From Rhytidiadelphus loreus (Eukaryota > Streptophyta > Bryopsida > Hypnales > Hylocomiaceae): DNA of 64,000 bases. The stretch lies in assembly GCA_947034895.1 (NCBI GenBank), contig OX344761.1, positions 36,778,863 to 36,842,862 on the forward strand. Reading direction: 5' to 3'. The notes under the pieces are model-generated. The model made no database searches. It worked only from the letters and a program-made list of their open reading frames with translations, and was not told where the DNA came from. Positions 45,332-57,387 of this stretch are shown here, in pieces. How positions within the stretch are numbered: the stretch's first letter is position 1; each line of letters starts with the position of its first letter. Position numbers and translations under genes: made by a program.

Positions 45332-48101
45332 TGATCCAAAGGGCAAGATTTAAGTCTCTCATGTACTTATTGTTATAGCCAGAAATTTATCATTCCATTA
45401 CATCCTCATTATGATATGTATCTAACAGTGCAAAATGAATTTTTAAAGCTATCTCCTTAGAATTAATAGCAATAAACAAAGATTTTATAATTTTTCACTT
45501 TTATCAAATTTAGTCCCAAGATCTTAAATTACATTAGTTATAAGTTATTGTGATACAAAAAGGTCATAATAATATTGTTTGCAGGTTCTAAGATTTTAAA
45601 GTCTCATCATACAATCAAGGGGTTAGAATTCATTTATTTAGTTTTAGCTTTTGCTCGAAGTCTTTCAATACTTCAAGTAATCAAGTACTGCGTCAAATCT
45701 AAAGTCATAGTCATGAGAGAATATTTGAGGTTATGAAAACAACATTCATTATCTTAGACAACTTATATATTAATTTGAAGATGTATTCTACTAGGTTTTG
45801 TAATTAATTTTTCTTTTTAAAGTTTTTCTATTTGGTACTAGCACCTAGCTACTATATGGATTATTTCCCATGATAATTTCTAGAATTTTAGATCCTTGAA
45901 GACTACATCCATCTACCATGATAATTTATGGACTTTTAGATTTACATGCTATAATATTTAGCCTTGAAGACAACACATACCTTTAATGTTTTAATGCTTG
46001 CTAGTACTTAGACTTGAAGATGACATCTATCCACCTTTGATATTTTAATACTTGCTAGTACTTAGCCTTGAAGCCACTACACATATCCCCCTTTAATATT
46101 TTAATACCAACTAACAACTTTGAAGGTCTTTAAATTTACTTCAAACAAGGTAGCTGCATCTAAAACCCAATCCTTTCTAAAAACCAACCCCTTCAAATTC
46201 TTGCCAAAAATGTATTTCTACTATTCATGAGAGTCTAGGATAAATTATAAAAACACCTATTTCTTGCACTTTGAAAATTCATAATTTATTCATACAATGC
46301 CTAAAAAATGCATTCTAAGAAAATCTAGAATTCCCTTTTGACTTCCAATAAGATCCTTCATAATCTTTTTCAATATAAAAGTGAGAACCATGTTGAATTT
46401 TTTATTCGGACCCTTTTAGATGTAGTTACCTTAGTGTTGTATTCCTCTACTTGACTTGACTTCAAATTGTTCACCATTGGTTTGAGATGACCCTAAACTA
46501 CTAGGTGATGATGGTGGTGAGGTATCCAAACCAAATGTTGTGGTTGCAAATCTAATACTTGGCAGTGATAGGTCCTTTACTTTGTTTGAAATCAGACTCT
46601 CTTCTTGACAGAAACCCTTATAGTGTGTTTTTTGAGCATGTTTGTATCAAAAAAATAAAAAAATAGTCTGCCATTGTTATCAAAATTGAGACTAGTTAAT
46701 ATTAATTTTCACCTAATGTTAATTTTAGCCTATGGATGAAGGCATTAGATGTTATTTCAGCCAAGGGAAAGGCTGTTTCAAGCCCGTTCTCTTGGTTGTT
46801 CCATATGTAGGGAAAGAACGGTGACCTGTCAAAATATTAATTAAAAAAATTCATTTAATTAAATTAAATTCTTAAAAAAAATTTTAAAAAGAAAAAAAAA
46901 TTCATTAAATTTTTTTTTGTGACATGTTTGGCCATGTCAAACTACTATGCCACTGAAAAATCATCTAATGATTATTAGTAAGCTAATAAGTATATATAGT
47001 TAACCCTAGAAAGATGGGTTGGTAACTGTAGAAATCATGCTTTTTAGTATAATGTGAATCATTTGTTAAAAAAAACAAGAGCACTCATTAGAGGTCAAAC
47101 TATTGTGTATGACCTTCCCTTCTCACACAAAATTTCAAGAATGAACATTTGCATTTCTATCCTACATAGAAGGATTCTTTGTCATTCATCACACTTGATG
47201 TCCGTAGCGTCTTTCTAGGGTTAAGATCACTCTTTCTCTCTCCCTCCTCCATTTAACTTACAAAGACCTACTACCAAGAATTTTGCTTGCTCAATTCACT
47301 TGCTCAATTTGCTTGTACTTTGTTTGCTTGCAGTAGATTTAGAGAACTAGATTGCACAACTAGCTTGGTGCAATTGGTGGGAAAGTAACATACTATGTAA
47401 GGTAGAAGTTCCATAAAGTGTTTGGGCTCAAAAAGTGTCATCTTATAGAGATGTACATTTTGCTTTCTCATTGCACTAGCAATATGCAAATAATGTACAA
47501 TACATTTCAAGAGGTGGACACTTTTAGTGACCATTACATTTCAACTTCAAAAATCATAACTAAATAATTCAATGAAGCTCTGGAAATATAGGAAACAACT
47601 TGGATGCCAATTCCAATTGTCTTTCAAGGAAAATTTACTAAAAACATTTTTCAAAAAGTCTAACCTCACCAAATTAATTTTCAAGGAAAATTTACTAAAA
47701 ACATTTTTAACAAGTCTGACCTCACCAAATTAATTTTCAGTCCATATATAGGCGCTTTATGGACCTTCTACCTTTAACTTCTTTTGAATTGAACTATTTC
47801 ACATTCGACTGTCTCACAAGATAGATCAATTTTTTCTTAATGAGATTAGACTCAAACAACAATTCACCTTAGTTAATAGAATTATTTTTAATAAGATTTT
47901 ATTTTTACTTTGAAGTTTTATTGACACCAAATTGTAGTGGCTTAGATGGTTAGGTTTTACTGGTAACTCCACCACCACACCATGATTTTTAATTTTATGA
48001 TTTTCAGAATGAAAATGATTTCTCCCAGTGGCCATACGGGCCCAAGTGAATCACTCTTAGTGAAACGAGACTATCAAAATTAGATTAAATTCAATTTGTT
48101 T
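45332..48101. other. AT-rich DNA without recognised genes
   Basis: About 2.8 kb. Short imperfect direct repeats occur, for example 'ttagccttgaagacaacaca' type phrases about every 60-70 bp at 45880-46130, and two copies of 'tttcaaggaaaatttactaa' near 47625 and 47683. No gene recognised. Confidence 0.55.
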
Positions 48102-48105
48102 TTAA

Positions 48106-48634
48106 CCCTTAAATGACATTACAAGCCCATGCAAATTTTGAAAGTCAAAACCTAAATTTTCACATGGTTCTTGGTTTTAAATGTTTTAAATATTTATTAA
48201 GAAAACGTAGCTCCAATGATATGTTTTTTACTCCATTTTAATTTTCTTCAAATTGTTAAAATTATAATTTATGTAACACTTTGAAAGCTCAAAATACACT
48301 ACTTTTAAACTTTTTCAATTGTATATTTCGTGCCGTGATTTCAAAGAGTACATCAATTACACTAGGATGATTGAAATTATTGTTTCCATAATTCCATTTT
48401 TCTTAAATGAAATTATACTATTTTAAGTATTTCTTTAATTTATATGATTTTTACAAAGAGATTTCTTTTAAAATCATATAAAATTCAATTTGATGTTTTT
48501 GATTATAAAAAAATGAGATTAAATTTTAGACATACATTGCTACATGTGAAAAATATTGAATTTTTAAATATGTATTTCAATGTAGAAATCTAATGAGGTT
48601 TGACCAAACCCAGACACAATATGTCCATTAAGGG
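48106..48634. mobile_element. TTAA-flanked element, 529 bp, related ends
   Basis: TTAA on both sides (48102-48105, 48635-48638) is followed by CCCTTAAATGACAT on the left and (inverse) CCCTTAATGGACAT on the right. The ends begin CCC like the other TTAA elements, but the interior is not clearly the same. Non-coding. Confidence 0.6.
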
Positions 48635-48638
48635 TTAA

Positions 48639-50092
48639 AAAAATAGGCAAGAGGATCTCCAAAATATGAAAAATGAAAGTCCGCATTTCTGCAAAGGTCC
48701 TCAATTATTCAACTCTGAATAAGCTTTCTTATTTTTCCATATATTGGGTGCAATCTTAGGAGAGTTAGATTGCTGGGAACTAGATTTGGGAATCTTTCTT
48801 TGATGAATTGGAGAAGAGCATTTATTTGGCCCAAAGACAAGCATTAATTAAGGGTTTGTATTTTGAAGTATGTACAAATATAATATTTCAACATATATGA
48901 TTATTAGAAACAATTAATAAATTTTTCAATAAATTTTTGGGTTTCCAAATTGGAGTAGAAACAAGGATTAATAAACTTCATTTACTTTGTTGAGTTCAAT
49001 TTTTTTTTAAATCATTTGTATGACAAAAACTTAAAGCAAAAAGTAAAAAGTTGTGATCTCATAGTTACAAAAAAACATCTTTTGTGATTCATTTTAAAAA
49101 TAATCCATAATACTTTACTTTGAGAATTTCCACCGTAATCCTTTAAAAAGACACTCAAGGAAATTTAATAAGGAAATTGAATGAAAAATTGAAATCCTTC
49201 ATTAAATATTGTTCATTTGAAATTTTGAATGTCTTGGATTAGATGGGTAATTTGCTAGGCAATTGGACAATAGGACATTCAACCTAAATGCCATAAAGTC
49301 AAGTTTTGAAATCTTCACTCTAAGCTTTATTTTTTATTTTTTATATATGAATGAAAAAAATTATTTTATTTTTCAAAGACAAAAACACATGTTTTTTATT
49401 AGTCATATCTTGTATTATTATATTTTCAAATTTTGTAATGAAGATTTGAGATCAACGTTTGGATAGTTTTTGGAGTTGCCACAATAATTTACCTCTTTTT
49501 TGTAGAAGGAGTTGGATTTTTTCAAGAGCATTGGTTGCATCTTCTCTTTATTAAAATCTCATGTTTCATTTCCTCTAGTATCAAATTCTCGCCAGTCACT
49601 TTCTTTCAACTTCAAATTTGCAATGGCTACAATCCTCTTCTATCAAAGACACGTCAAATTTGAAACTAAACTCCAAATTTAATTACATTAGGTAGACATG
49701 GACAATGGAGTAGGGGTAGGCCACCACAACCAACCCCAAAGTGATACTCGTCCATTTGTCCAAGCACTCAAGTCCCTCAACAACCAACCCTAAAGCAATA
49801 CATGCCTTGTCCCAAAACATACCCACTTGTCCAATAAATTGGGTATTAACTTTGGATTTCAAATGGCAAGCAGCTAAAATATGCTAATTCTATGAAAGCA
49901 ACAGCTACATGTCCACCTTTTATTTTTGTGCATTTGGTTACTTGCCAATCTTGACAATTTTTTGTTCAATTTTGGATCCTCCATTTCACACTCCAACCAA
50001 TTATTTTCCCCAAGACAATAGCTAATAATAAACTAAGAGCAACTCCACCGCAAACTTGAAGGCAATTGTAATTGGGTGCCTATAAGGTAACT
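48639..50092. other. AT-rich DNA without recognised genes
   Basis: No frame over 70 aa. Nothing recognised. Confidence 0.6.
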
Positions 50093-50244
50093 CTACCTAT
50101 GACAGGCAAAACTTGGGACCAACCCAATGAAGGGCAAAAAAATCATGAGCAATACATTTCACAAGACACATGTACCACTCATGAACTTTTTGGCCTACAT
50201 TAGGCTGGTCCCAAGTTTTGCCTGTCATAGGCAGAGTTACCTTA
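50093..50244. mobile_element. Palindromic MITE with TAAGGT ends, copy 3 (152 bp)
   Basis: The ends are TAAGGTAACTCTACCTATGA and (inverse) TAAGGTAACTCTGCCTATGA. The arms continue through 'caggcaaaacttgggacca' for about 39 bp in total. It is similar in layout to 22584-22750. Confidence 0.75.
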
Positions 50245-51615
50245 GTGGAGGGCAGCACTTTTGGGCTCCACTGCATCACTGCTATCGATTTCCACTCTTC
50301 ATGGAGAGACGCTACAATGTTCAGTCCACTGTATTTCTGAGGTCTTTTGAGTCCACGCTGAGAGCTAACGCAACTACTTACAAACCTCGTGTCAGTCAAG
50401 GAGGGAGCAACATTCGCGTGAGCTGGAACAACATTGGCGAGAGGGAGCGACATTCACGAGAGGGTCCCAGCAGCAACAAAGTTGCAACAAGGTTAATTCT
50501 ATTGCGGGGATGAAGCGGGACGCACTAAGATGCCAAGACGCTACTGGAAGTGGCCCGGGGCTTGACTGTTCACGTTGCATGTGAAGTTCAAGCGGTGCCG
50601 ATGCTCTAACCGATAGTTCTTCCCTTAGAAAATGCTGAAACATTCAAAACATGCTAGCTAACCTTTAGAAAATCTGAATATTTATCATACGAGTATTTGT
50701 GTTATAGAACATTGTACTATATCCCAAATTTCCGTGTCATTCTCTATTTAAATGAGTTGTCAACTTTACACTGCAATAAAATTTCAGGAATTTCTCAAAG
50801 AAAGTACCCTACAGGTCTCCTGTACCTCACACTCTGGCAATTGTAATCACAGAGTTTGATAGCATCATACATAACCTTCCATTCTGGAACCTTTGTTACT
50901 ACATTCTCAAGCAACGTCAAGTGAGCAAACTGAGTACGCTTAAAACTTTCATATACTCACGTACTCACCTCAATCTCTCAAATACTACCTCACACAACAA
51001 CCTCACAACTGGTAACGTCAGGCATATGGTTCCAAGTGGATTACTGACTTTCTCTTAAGGGTGGGATCGATGTGCATCTAATATTGTGATCTCCTTCTAT
51101 GGTGTGTCCTTTAGTAACCAAGCTTAGAAATGATAGCAACGTAGAGAAGTTACTTGAACAATGGCGACGAATTAATTGCAAATACTGAAGATGTTGAGTT
51201 TGTGGAGAAGTCACACATTGATTTTGAAGTAGGACTATCGTATGTGTGTAAGACTCAAGTCTTGAGTACAGTACGTAAGTCAATCCTCTGATTGTGGTAG
51301 CATTATTTCCCCGTTCAACTTGAAAGTGTGTTGACCACCTTGGGTGCCTTTAGATGGATTAAAATTGTGACTTGTTGATATGAATCACAAACAAAATATG
51401 ATGGTCATCTCTTACGAATCATGCCTCTCAGACATCATTCACCAAGCCTCAAATGATCAAAACTCCGCATAAACTAGGTCAGACAGGATTAAATTCGAGA
51501 TCAGTCCTTTCCTTAAGGGAAACTCATAACGAAACTGTTCAACAGCAAATTGAATTTGCCCCTGACCAGCTTGCTGTTCTGCCAAATTCAACGGTCTACT
51601 TGGAATATGATAGTT
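50245..51615. other. Region downstream of the SINA-like gene
   Basis: 50245-50640 is GC-richer with coding-like frames of up to 128 aa on both strands, but no family is recognised. 50640-51615 is AT-rich and probably includes the 3' UTR of the SINA-like gene, which is transcribed towards here. Confidence 0.4.
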
Positions 51616-53196
51616 TCAAAGCACAGTGACCTTCAAATCAAACTCCAGATCCGGCACTTCGTTCACTTCGTGAGGAATATTGAGGAAAGGTCCAACCAAA
51701 ATGTCTGCCAGAGTAATGCTCTCAAAGTCCAGATCACTATGACTCTGGGCTATATTCTGCACACAGGTGAACGTGCGATATATTTTTTCCTCCTTTTTGA
51801 GCATAACGCGCTCCAGCGAGAGCTTGTGCGTCACTTTCACTTTGGAGCTTCCAAATACAGTACAGAAGAGATAAGAACCGAAATCGAAGCGGCCACTCCA
51901 GCAGTTCACAATTAGCCAAGCCTTCTCCGTTTTAAACAACTTCATTGGACATGTGGCTTTCATCGTAAAACATGTGGATCGACCAGATTCAAGACATGAT
52001 TCTATGCTTTCAATGCCATGCTGCTCCGCCAGGTGCGAGGGGATTGTAACCCCGGGACCGATGTGCAGGCATTGCCTCGGGGTTTGTAATGGGCACTGCA
52101 GTGGTCGATACTCACAGAGCTTGTTCTCGTGCTCTTCGATCTCGTCTCTGTCGCTGTACTTCAGCTTTGTGGTGCACCCATGGAGAGCATGTTTACAGTC
52201 TACCTGCAAAGACTGAATAACTTTCTCAATGGCTGAATTTCTGGTCAGACCAACAGGTTGTGAGCATGTCGGACAGCCTTTGGTAAGCTTCATGCGACAT
52301 GCAGAGCATGTGCTGTGACCATTCCTGCACTGAGATTTCACAACCGCACTATAATCAGTTTCAGTACTATGGACGTTTCCTTGGTCATAGTTTCTCACGA
52401 AGCCACAACTTAATTAATCAAGACTTTCAGCGACAAAAACATATGTATGTAGCCCAGGGCTATAAGACCAAGAGTTCGTGGTTATAATAAAACCAAATTG
52501 AGTGATTATACAGTGACAAAATGTAATTGACAGGGTCAAATTTTATATCACTATCTAGTTGGAAATCCTGGAATCAGTCAAGAACATGGCAAGTGTTTGG
52601 TTCAAAATTAAATCAAACTGATCAAAAAGAGGGGCTTCATATGACTTAATCAAAAGTGATTAAAAAAAACTCGTAAGCTAGGTCTAATTTGGTCTTTTAG
52701 GGTTTAAGAGCAGAATACCAATCAGCTGCAAAAGTACCGCACTACCACAAAGGAAACTCCTAAAGCTAGGAAGTCCCTTAAGAACGCAAAGGAAACCCGT
52801 AGAGAGCCACTCTAAGAACCGAACAAGTGGTTGCTACCTTCGCGTGCTTGACACTCCCCTCTGAGAATTAGACGTTGCCAATGTGCAACCAAAGCTTAGG
52901 AAGAAGAAAAAGATAGCACCCATGCCAATTGATTTCTAGGGAGCGCAGACTTCGCCTTCCATTCTTCAATGTGCCATCCAAAGATACGTCCACTGAAGCA
53001 TACCACCACCAACAGGGTGCCAATCGATCTAGTTTGGCACTTCAAACAAAAGGGTTGTACAAGAAGTTCTTACCTGGAACACTGGTATGGAAAAGGGTTT
53101 TAAGCAGTTGGGACATTCCAGAGTGTCGGTGTCCAGATCACATTTTCTCTTCTTTCCGTTGCCCTGTGAAGTGCCTGCTGTTGGAGGCTGCGCCAT
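51616..53196 (-). CDS. SINA-like RING E3 ubiquitin ligase, two exons
   Basis: Exon 1 is 53196-53074 (donor CAG|GTAAGA) and exon 2 is 52329-51616 (acceptor TCTCAG), joined in phase 0. They encode about 278 residues, slightly short for the family. The start at 53196 (gccATGGcg) has good context; an upstream in-frame ATG at 53229 is possible. The RING finger is split by the intron: C28-x2-C31 in exon 1, then C42, H46, C49-x2-C52 and C60-x2-C63 in exon 2. Next comes the SIAH/SINA zinc-finger region (about residues 80-145), including 'CKHALHGC', 'HENKLCEYRPLQCP' and 'HLAEQHG'. A C-terminal beta-rich substrate-binding part follows. The protein should transfer ubiquitin from an E2 to bound substrates. 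All metal-binding residues I can place are present, so the gene looks functional. Confidence 0.88.
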
Positions 53197-53734
53197 GGCC
53201 ACTCTCGAAGAAGTTGCAAAGCACTGCACACCTAAACAAGTTACAAATCAGATCCTTCACCAGATCGAACTACAACCTGCAAGAGTCTTTAGTTACTAAT
53301 TGTTCCAGCAACCCGCCACAACGAGATAAACAAAAGGTTACGTTCTGTCACTAACCTTCAAGAGGGATCGAATTCCTGCATTTCATGGAATGCAGACAGC
53401 AAGTAATTAAGAAACGCATACCAGCTGGGATTTGAACAGTTGCCTTACCTTCGAAGGAAACGAGCTTGGTTTTCCGCGCACTTCCAAAGTAAGCCTTGTG
53501 CAATTTAATTCGCACCTTCCTCACTCAAGTTCAGGGGTCGCTGAAGGTATTCAAAAGATGACCGCTGCAATGTGACCCCATGAAGGGCCCAGCTCTTTCT
53601 TATGGCCTAGCTTGTGGTTGGCATACGGGGCATGCCTTAGACTTGACGGGGCGACTGTCCAGTTACAGACAGGCGCGCAATGGAAATGACTTGCTGAGCA
53701 GGCTTTTGTTAATTTAGTTTTTTTCCTTAAAGAA
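53197..53734. other. Upstream region of the SINA-like gene
   Basis: Probable 5' UTR and promoter. GC-richer than the surroundings. No specific element identified. Confidence 0.4.
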
Positions 53735-54475
53735 GATATGACAAAATAATGATATCAAACGCGACCCTTCACACAACCAAGCTTTGTAATAAGTTGTGAC
53801 GATGTGGAAGGAAAGTCACTTGTCGATTCAAGCTTTGTAATAAGTTGTGACGATGTGGAAGGAAAGTCACTCGTCGATTCAAGCTTTGTAACTTAATAAG
53901 AAGTTGTGATGGTGTGAAAGGAAAGTTGTTCCATCGATTGATAGTATGGCACCATTGTCATAAGGAAAGGGAGGTATACTTAAAGTTGTCCTTTATTTCA
54001 AATTAGTCTTTGTTCTAAAGAAGATATGACATGTTCATTGTAATTCACAATCTTTTCAATCACACAAGTCAAAACAATGATATCAAACGCGACCCTTCAC
54101 ACAACCAAGCTTTGTAATAAGAAGTTGGAAGGAAAGACACTCCGTCGATCCAAGATTTGTAATAAGTTGTGATGATGTGGAAGGAAATTAAAGTCACTCC
54201 GTCGATTCAAGCTTTGTAACTTAATAAGAAGTTGTGATGGTGTGTAAGGAAAGTTGCTACATTGATTGATAGTATGGCACCATTGTCATAAGGAAAGGAA
54301 GGTATACTTAAGGTTGTCCATTGTTTCAAATTAGTCTTTGTTCTAAATAAGATATGACATGTTCACTGCAATTCACAACCTTCTTATTCCAAGCCAAAAC
54401 AATGATATCAAATGCGACCCTTCACACAACCAAGCTTTGTAATAAGAAGTCGTGATGATGTGGAAGGAAAGCCAG
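53735..54475. repeat. Compound tandem repeat: about 325-bp unit x 2.3 with a 53-bp sub-repeat
   Basis: 'atgatatcaaacgcgaccct' with 'tcacacaaccaagctttgta' recurs at about 53750, 54079 and 54402. Inside the units, the roughly 53-bp phrase 'aagctttgtaataagttgtg' ... 'ggaaggaaagtcactc' recurs two to three times. It lies just upstream of the SINA-like gene. Confidence 0.85.
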
Positions 54476-56394
54476 GCACGGTAGTGAGTGAGGGACACGG
54501 TTAGTGCCTATTTTGAATGGATAGTGATAAACTTGTCACATTTCATGAAAACCATACATGAATTACAAAAGGGGTACGCATGTCATTTTTGTATTAGTTG
54601 TTAAACTTCTACACAAAGTTTAAAAGGGGTATATGTGTCTTTTTTTGATGAATGTAAAACTTATATATATATAAATTATCAAAGGGATACACATGTGATT
54701 TGTTTGTTTCCATTCCAAACTTCAAAATTTCCATTCCAAAAAACCAAAAGAACTAAAGAACGCAAAGAACTAGCAAGGAGCTTTGGCATATACCCTCCTA
54801 CGAATTCTTGCATTCATATGGATGGAAATTGAGCAATGTGAGTAGATAACCAAAGGATCACAAAACCATCAAATTTACAACCTAGCTCTTATCTCAGCCC
54901 TAGCTGTGTCCACACAAATAGTAAATCGCCCTTGATAGTTGATACCACTGCAAAGACAATGAATAAGCACAAAACATCATTAGATGTATATGAGAATTAA
55001 ATGCATCTCCTACAATATGCATGTCAAGCAAAACTTGAAGGAAATTATGGGACAAGAATGTACAAGCCTATGCCATGATTTGAAAACCTATAGCTAAATA
55101 GGATCCTCGTTCAAGTACTCTTTCAGCTCTTCTTTATTCAAAGTTTCTAGCTGAAAAAGCTTCGCCTAGTCATCTTCCATATAAGCTCTTCTGCTATCGG
55201 TACTAAACCTAACTCTTTCCTCTCCACCACATTAAAATCCTTGACCTTGCAATAACAATCCAAAAATTGAAGGTTTGGGTATAATTTCATTTGATCTTCC
55301 ATTGTAGTTAACATGTGCTAAATAAACCCTTAGGAGAAACCCTACATGGAATCGGAGACAATCCTTTTTTCATACACATAGAAGGATCAACTTCAATTCT
55401 ATAGTAAGAAGAAAAAATACTCTTGTAACTATAGCAATTTTATTTCAAGGACATGCACTTGCCTTTTTTTCTTAATCTACAACACAATGTGTTTGTGAAG
55501 ACATAACTAAAACCAAAATGGAAACTCTATAACTTGGGCCATAGATCCATGGTGATAACAATTGCTAATAAAGTATCTTTCACAAAGTGATAAGATGGTG
55601 AAAGATACTTTTTTAGCAATTTTTCTCTTATAGAAAATGAAAAATATATGTACAAGTTAATTTTTTTAAAAGAGTGTCTTCATATCCCCCAAACACATGT
55701 TTGCGTAAAATCCATTTTTCTTCTTTTACACTGAATAGAAGGAAAAAGGAATATCATGAGTTTGAGTGTGGAACATACAACATTCCTATCCATGTCCTAA
55801 ATTAAACCACCTACTCCTTAGGTAATTGCCTATTCAATTAATTGCTCATTCCCTAAAGAAATCTTTCCAACCAGCAAAGCTCTACATTGTTCCCGCTAAG
55901 CTTTTTTTTCATTTTTTTATGAAATGCTAAAGTGGAAATATAAAATATAATAGTAGTGCTCCAAATTTCAACATTCATTTACATATTGGATAGAAAAATT
56001 ACATTAGCCCCTCAAAATAGCCCTGATTCATGCCTATTGTTTGCATCCATATATGAATTTGTTTATGCCATACATGAATCTTTTTATGCCCTCTTCATTC
56101 CCGTCCATAGTTTCCATCCATACCTCAAGCCTTCACGTCTGCTTGTGCCCCATACTTTAATCCTTTTACATCCAACTATTGTCAATGTTCACACCTCAAT
56201 ACTATGTTGTTGTCTCAACAAAATGCGTTTTGACAACCCTTTTTTTTTGGCACCATGGGTCCAAATTTGCACCATTTTAAATATATATCTATTTTTTGCT
56301 AAATAAAATTAGTCTTTTATTACTAAAATTTTTCCATGTCTACTTTAAATGTAGATGAAATTATCAAATTTAGATGAAATATGCATGAGGGTTG
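54476..56394. other. AT-rich DNA without recognised genes
   Basis: A 116-aa frame at plus 55956-56306 is not recognised and has low-complexity composition. Nothing else supported. Confidence 0.55.
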
Positions 56395-57157
56395 TTGCAA
56401 GAAATACTTAATGTTTTTGTCTCAAAAAAGTTGTTTTTGACCATAGGACTGCTACTTTTACAATTACTAAAAGTACTATGCAAAAGCAATGCAATAAAGA
56501 TCATGAAAGATCATAAAAAATTAAATAAAAAATTAGAAAAAACATTAAAAAAATCAATTTAAAAATCAACACACCCACTCTACAATGCTATGTATTGCTA
56601 TTAAGTGTTGTGAACTACTACAAAACTAGGGGACTAGAAATCAACAAAAAAATGGATTTGTAAACATTTTGATTTTTAGTAATTTAAAGAAATCATAAAA
56701 ATAAATTAAAAAATGGACATTTTTCTACACTTCAATGCATTTGAATTGCACCAAATGCTTTTAAAAGGATTTTTTTTCATTTCATGTAAAGAATGCACAC
56801 TTTGAGTCCATGAGCAAACTACACATGTCAAAATTTGCATAAGATCTCATTGTCACTAAGTGTAATCTTAGTATGATACCTACTTCCCCAATTTTGACTC
56901 CAAATTTGCATATTCAAGATGAGAATAGGACCAAATCTTCTAAAATGGCAAAAATAGACATCCAATTAGGGCCTTTTTAAAAATTAAAAATTAAAAATTA
57001 GTTTCTAAAGGTGAAAAAAAAAGTATTTAATGTCTACGGTCTACCACTATCACATGCAATTTTCACGTACATTGGACTTACATTATAAAATTTATAGCCA
57101 AGAAAACTACTTGTCCAAGGTTAAATGGACAAAAAATAGGACAAGTGTTTCTTGCAA
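56395..57157. mobile_element. TTGCAAG-ended element, copy 2 (763 bp)
   Basis: The left end TTGCAAGAAATACTTAATG matches the inverse of the right end of 60791-61421. The right end (inverse) TTGCAAGAAACACTTGTCCT matches the left end of that copy for more than 30 bp. The two are therefore copies in opposite orientation. Non-coding. Confidence 0.65.
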
Positions 57158-57289
57158 ATACCCATGAATATAATTGAAAAGCGTTTTTTGGTCCCAAAAA
57201 TGGATGAATGTAGAAATCCAATGCTTCACCACATTTTAAGTACCACCATTTTGGCACTTTTTCAAAAAGGAAAAATAATGACCTAACAT

Positions 57290-57387
57290 TGAATGTCATT
57301 GTTGACATAAAAATAAGGGTTGTTAAATTTGACGTCACCTAAAATCTAACAATTTAGACATAAAAAAACTCTAGTTTCTTATAGTGA
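57290..57387. mobile_element. Right end of a CACTA-type element (fragment)
   Basis: 'gttgacataaaaataagg', then 'gacgtcacctaaaatct', then 'agtttcttatagtg' corresponds to the right half of the hairpin MITEs at 4644-4858 and 40043-40265. I could not find its left end. Confidence 0.6.

Noticed and set aside
50097..50513. Overlapping frames of 118 and 128 aa on both strands
   Set aside because: They run through a palindromic MITE and share no known domain.
53735..54475. Centromeric-type satellite
   Set aside because: Only about 2.3 copies of the large unit; local duplication is enough.
55956..56306. 116-aa plus-strand frame
   Set aside because: Low-complexity, ordinary chance length for this AT-rich DNA, no start context or domain.
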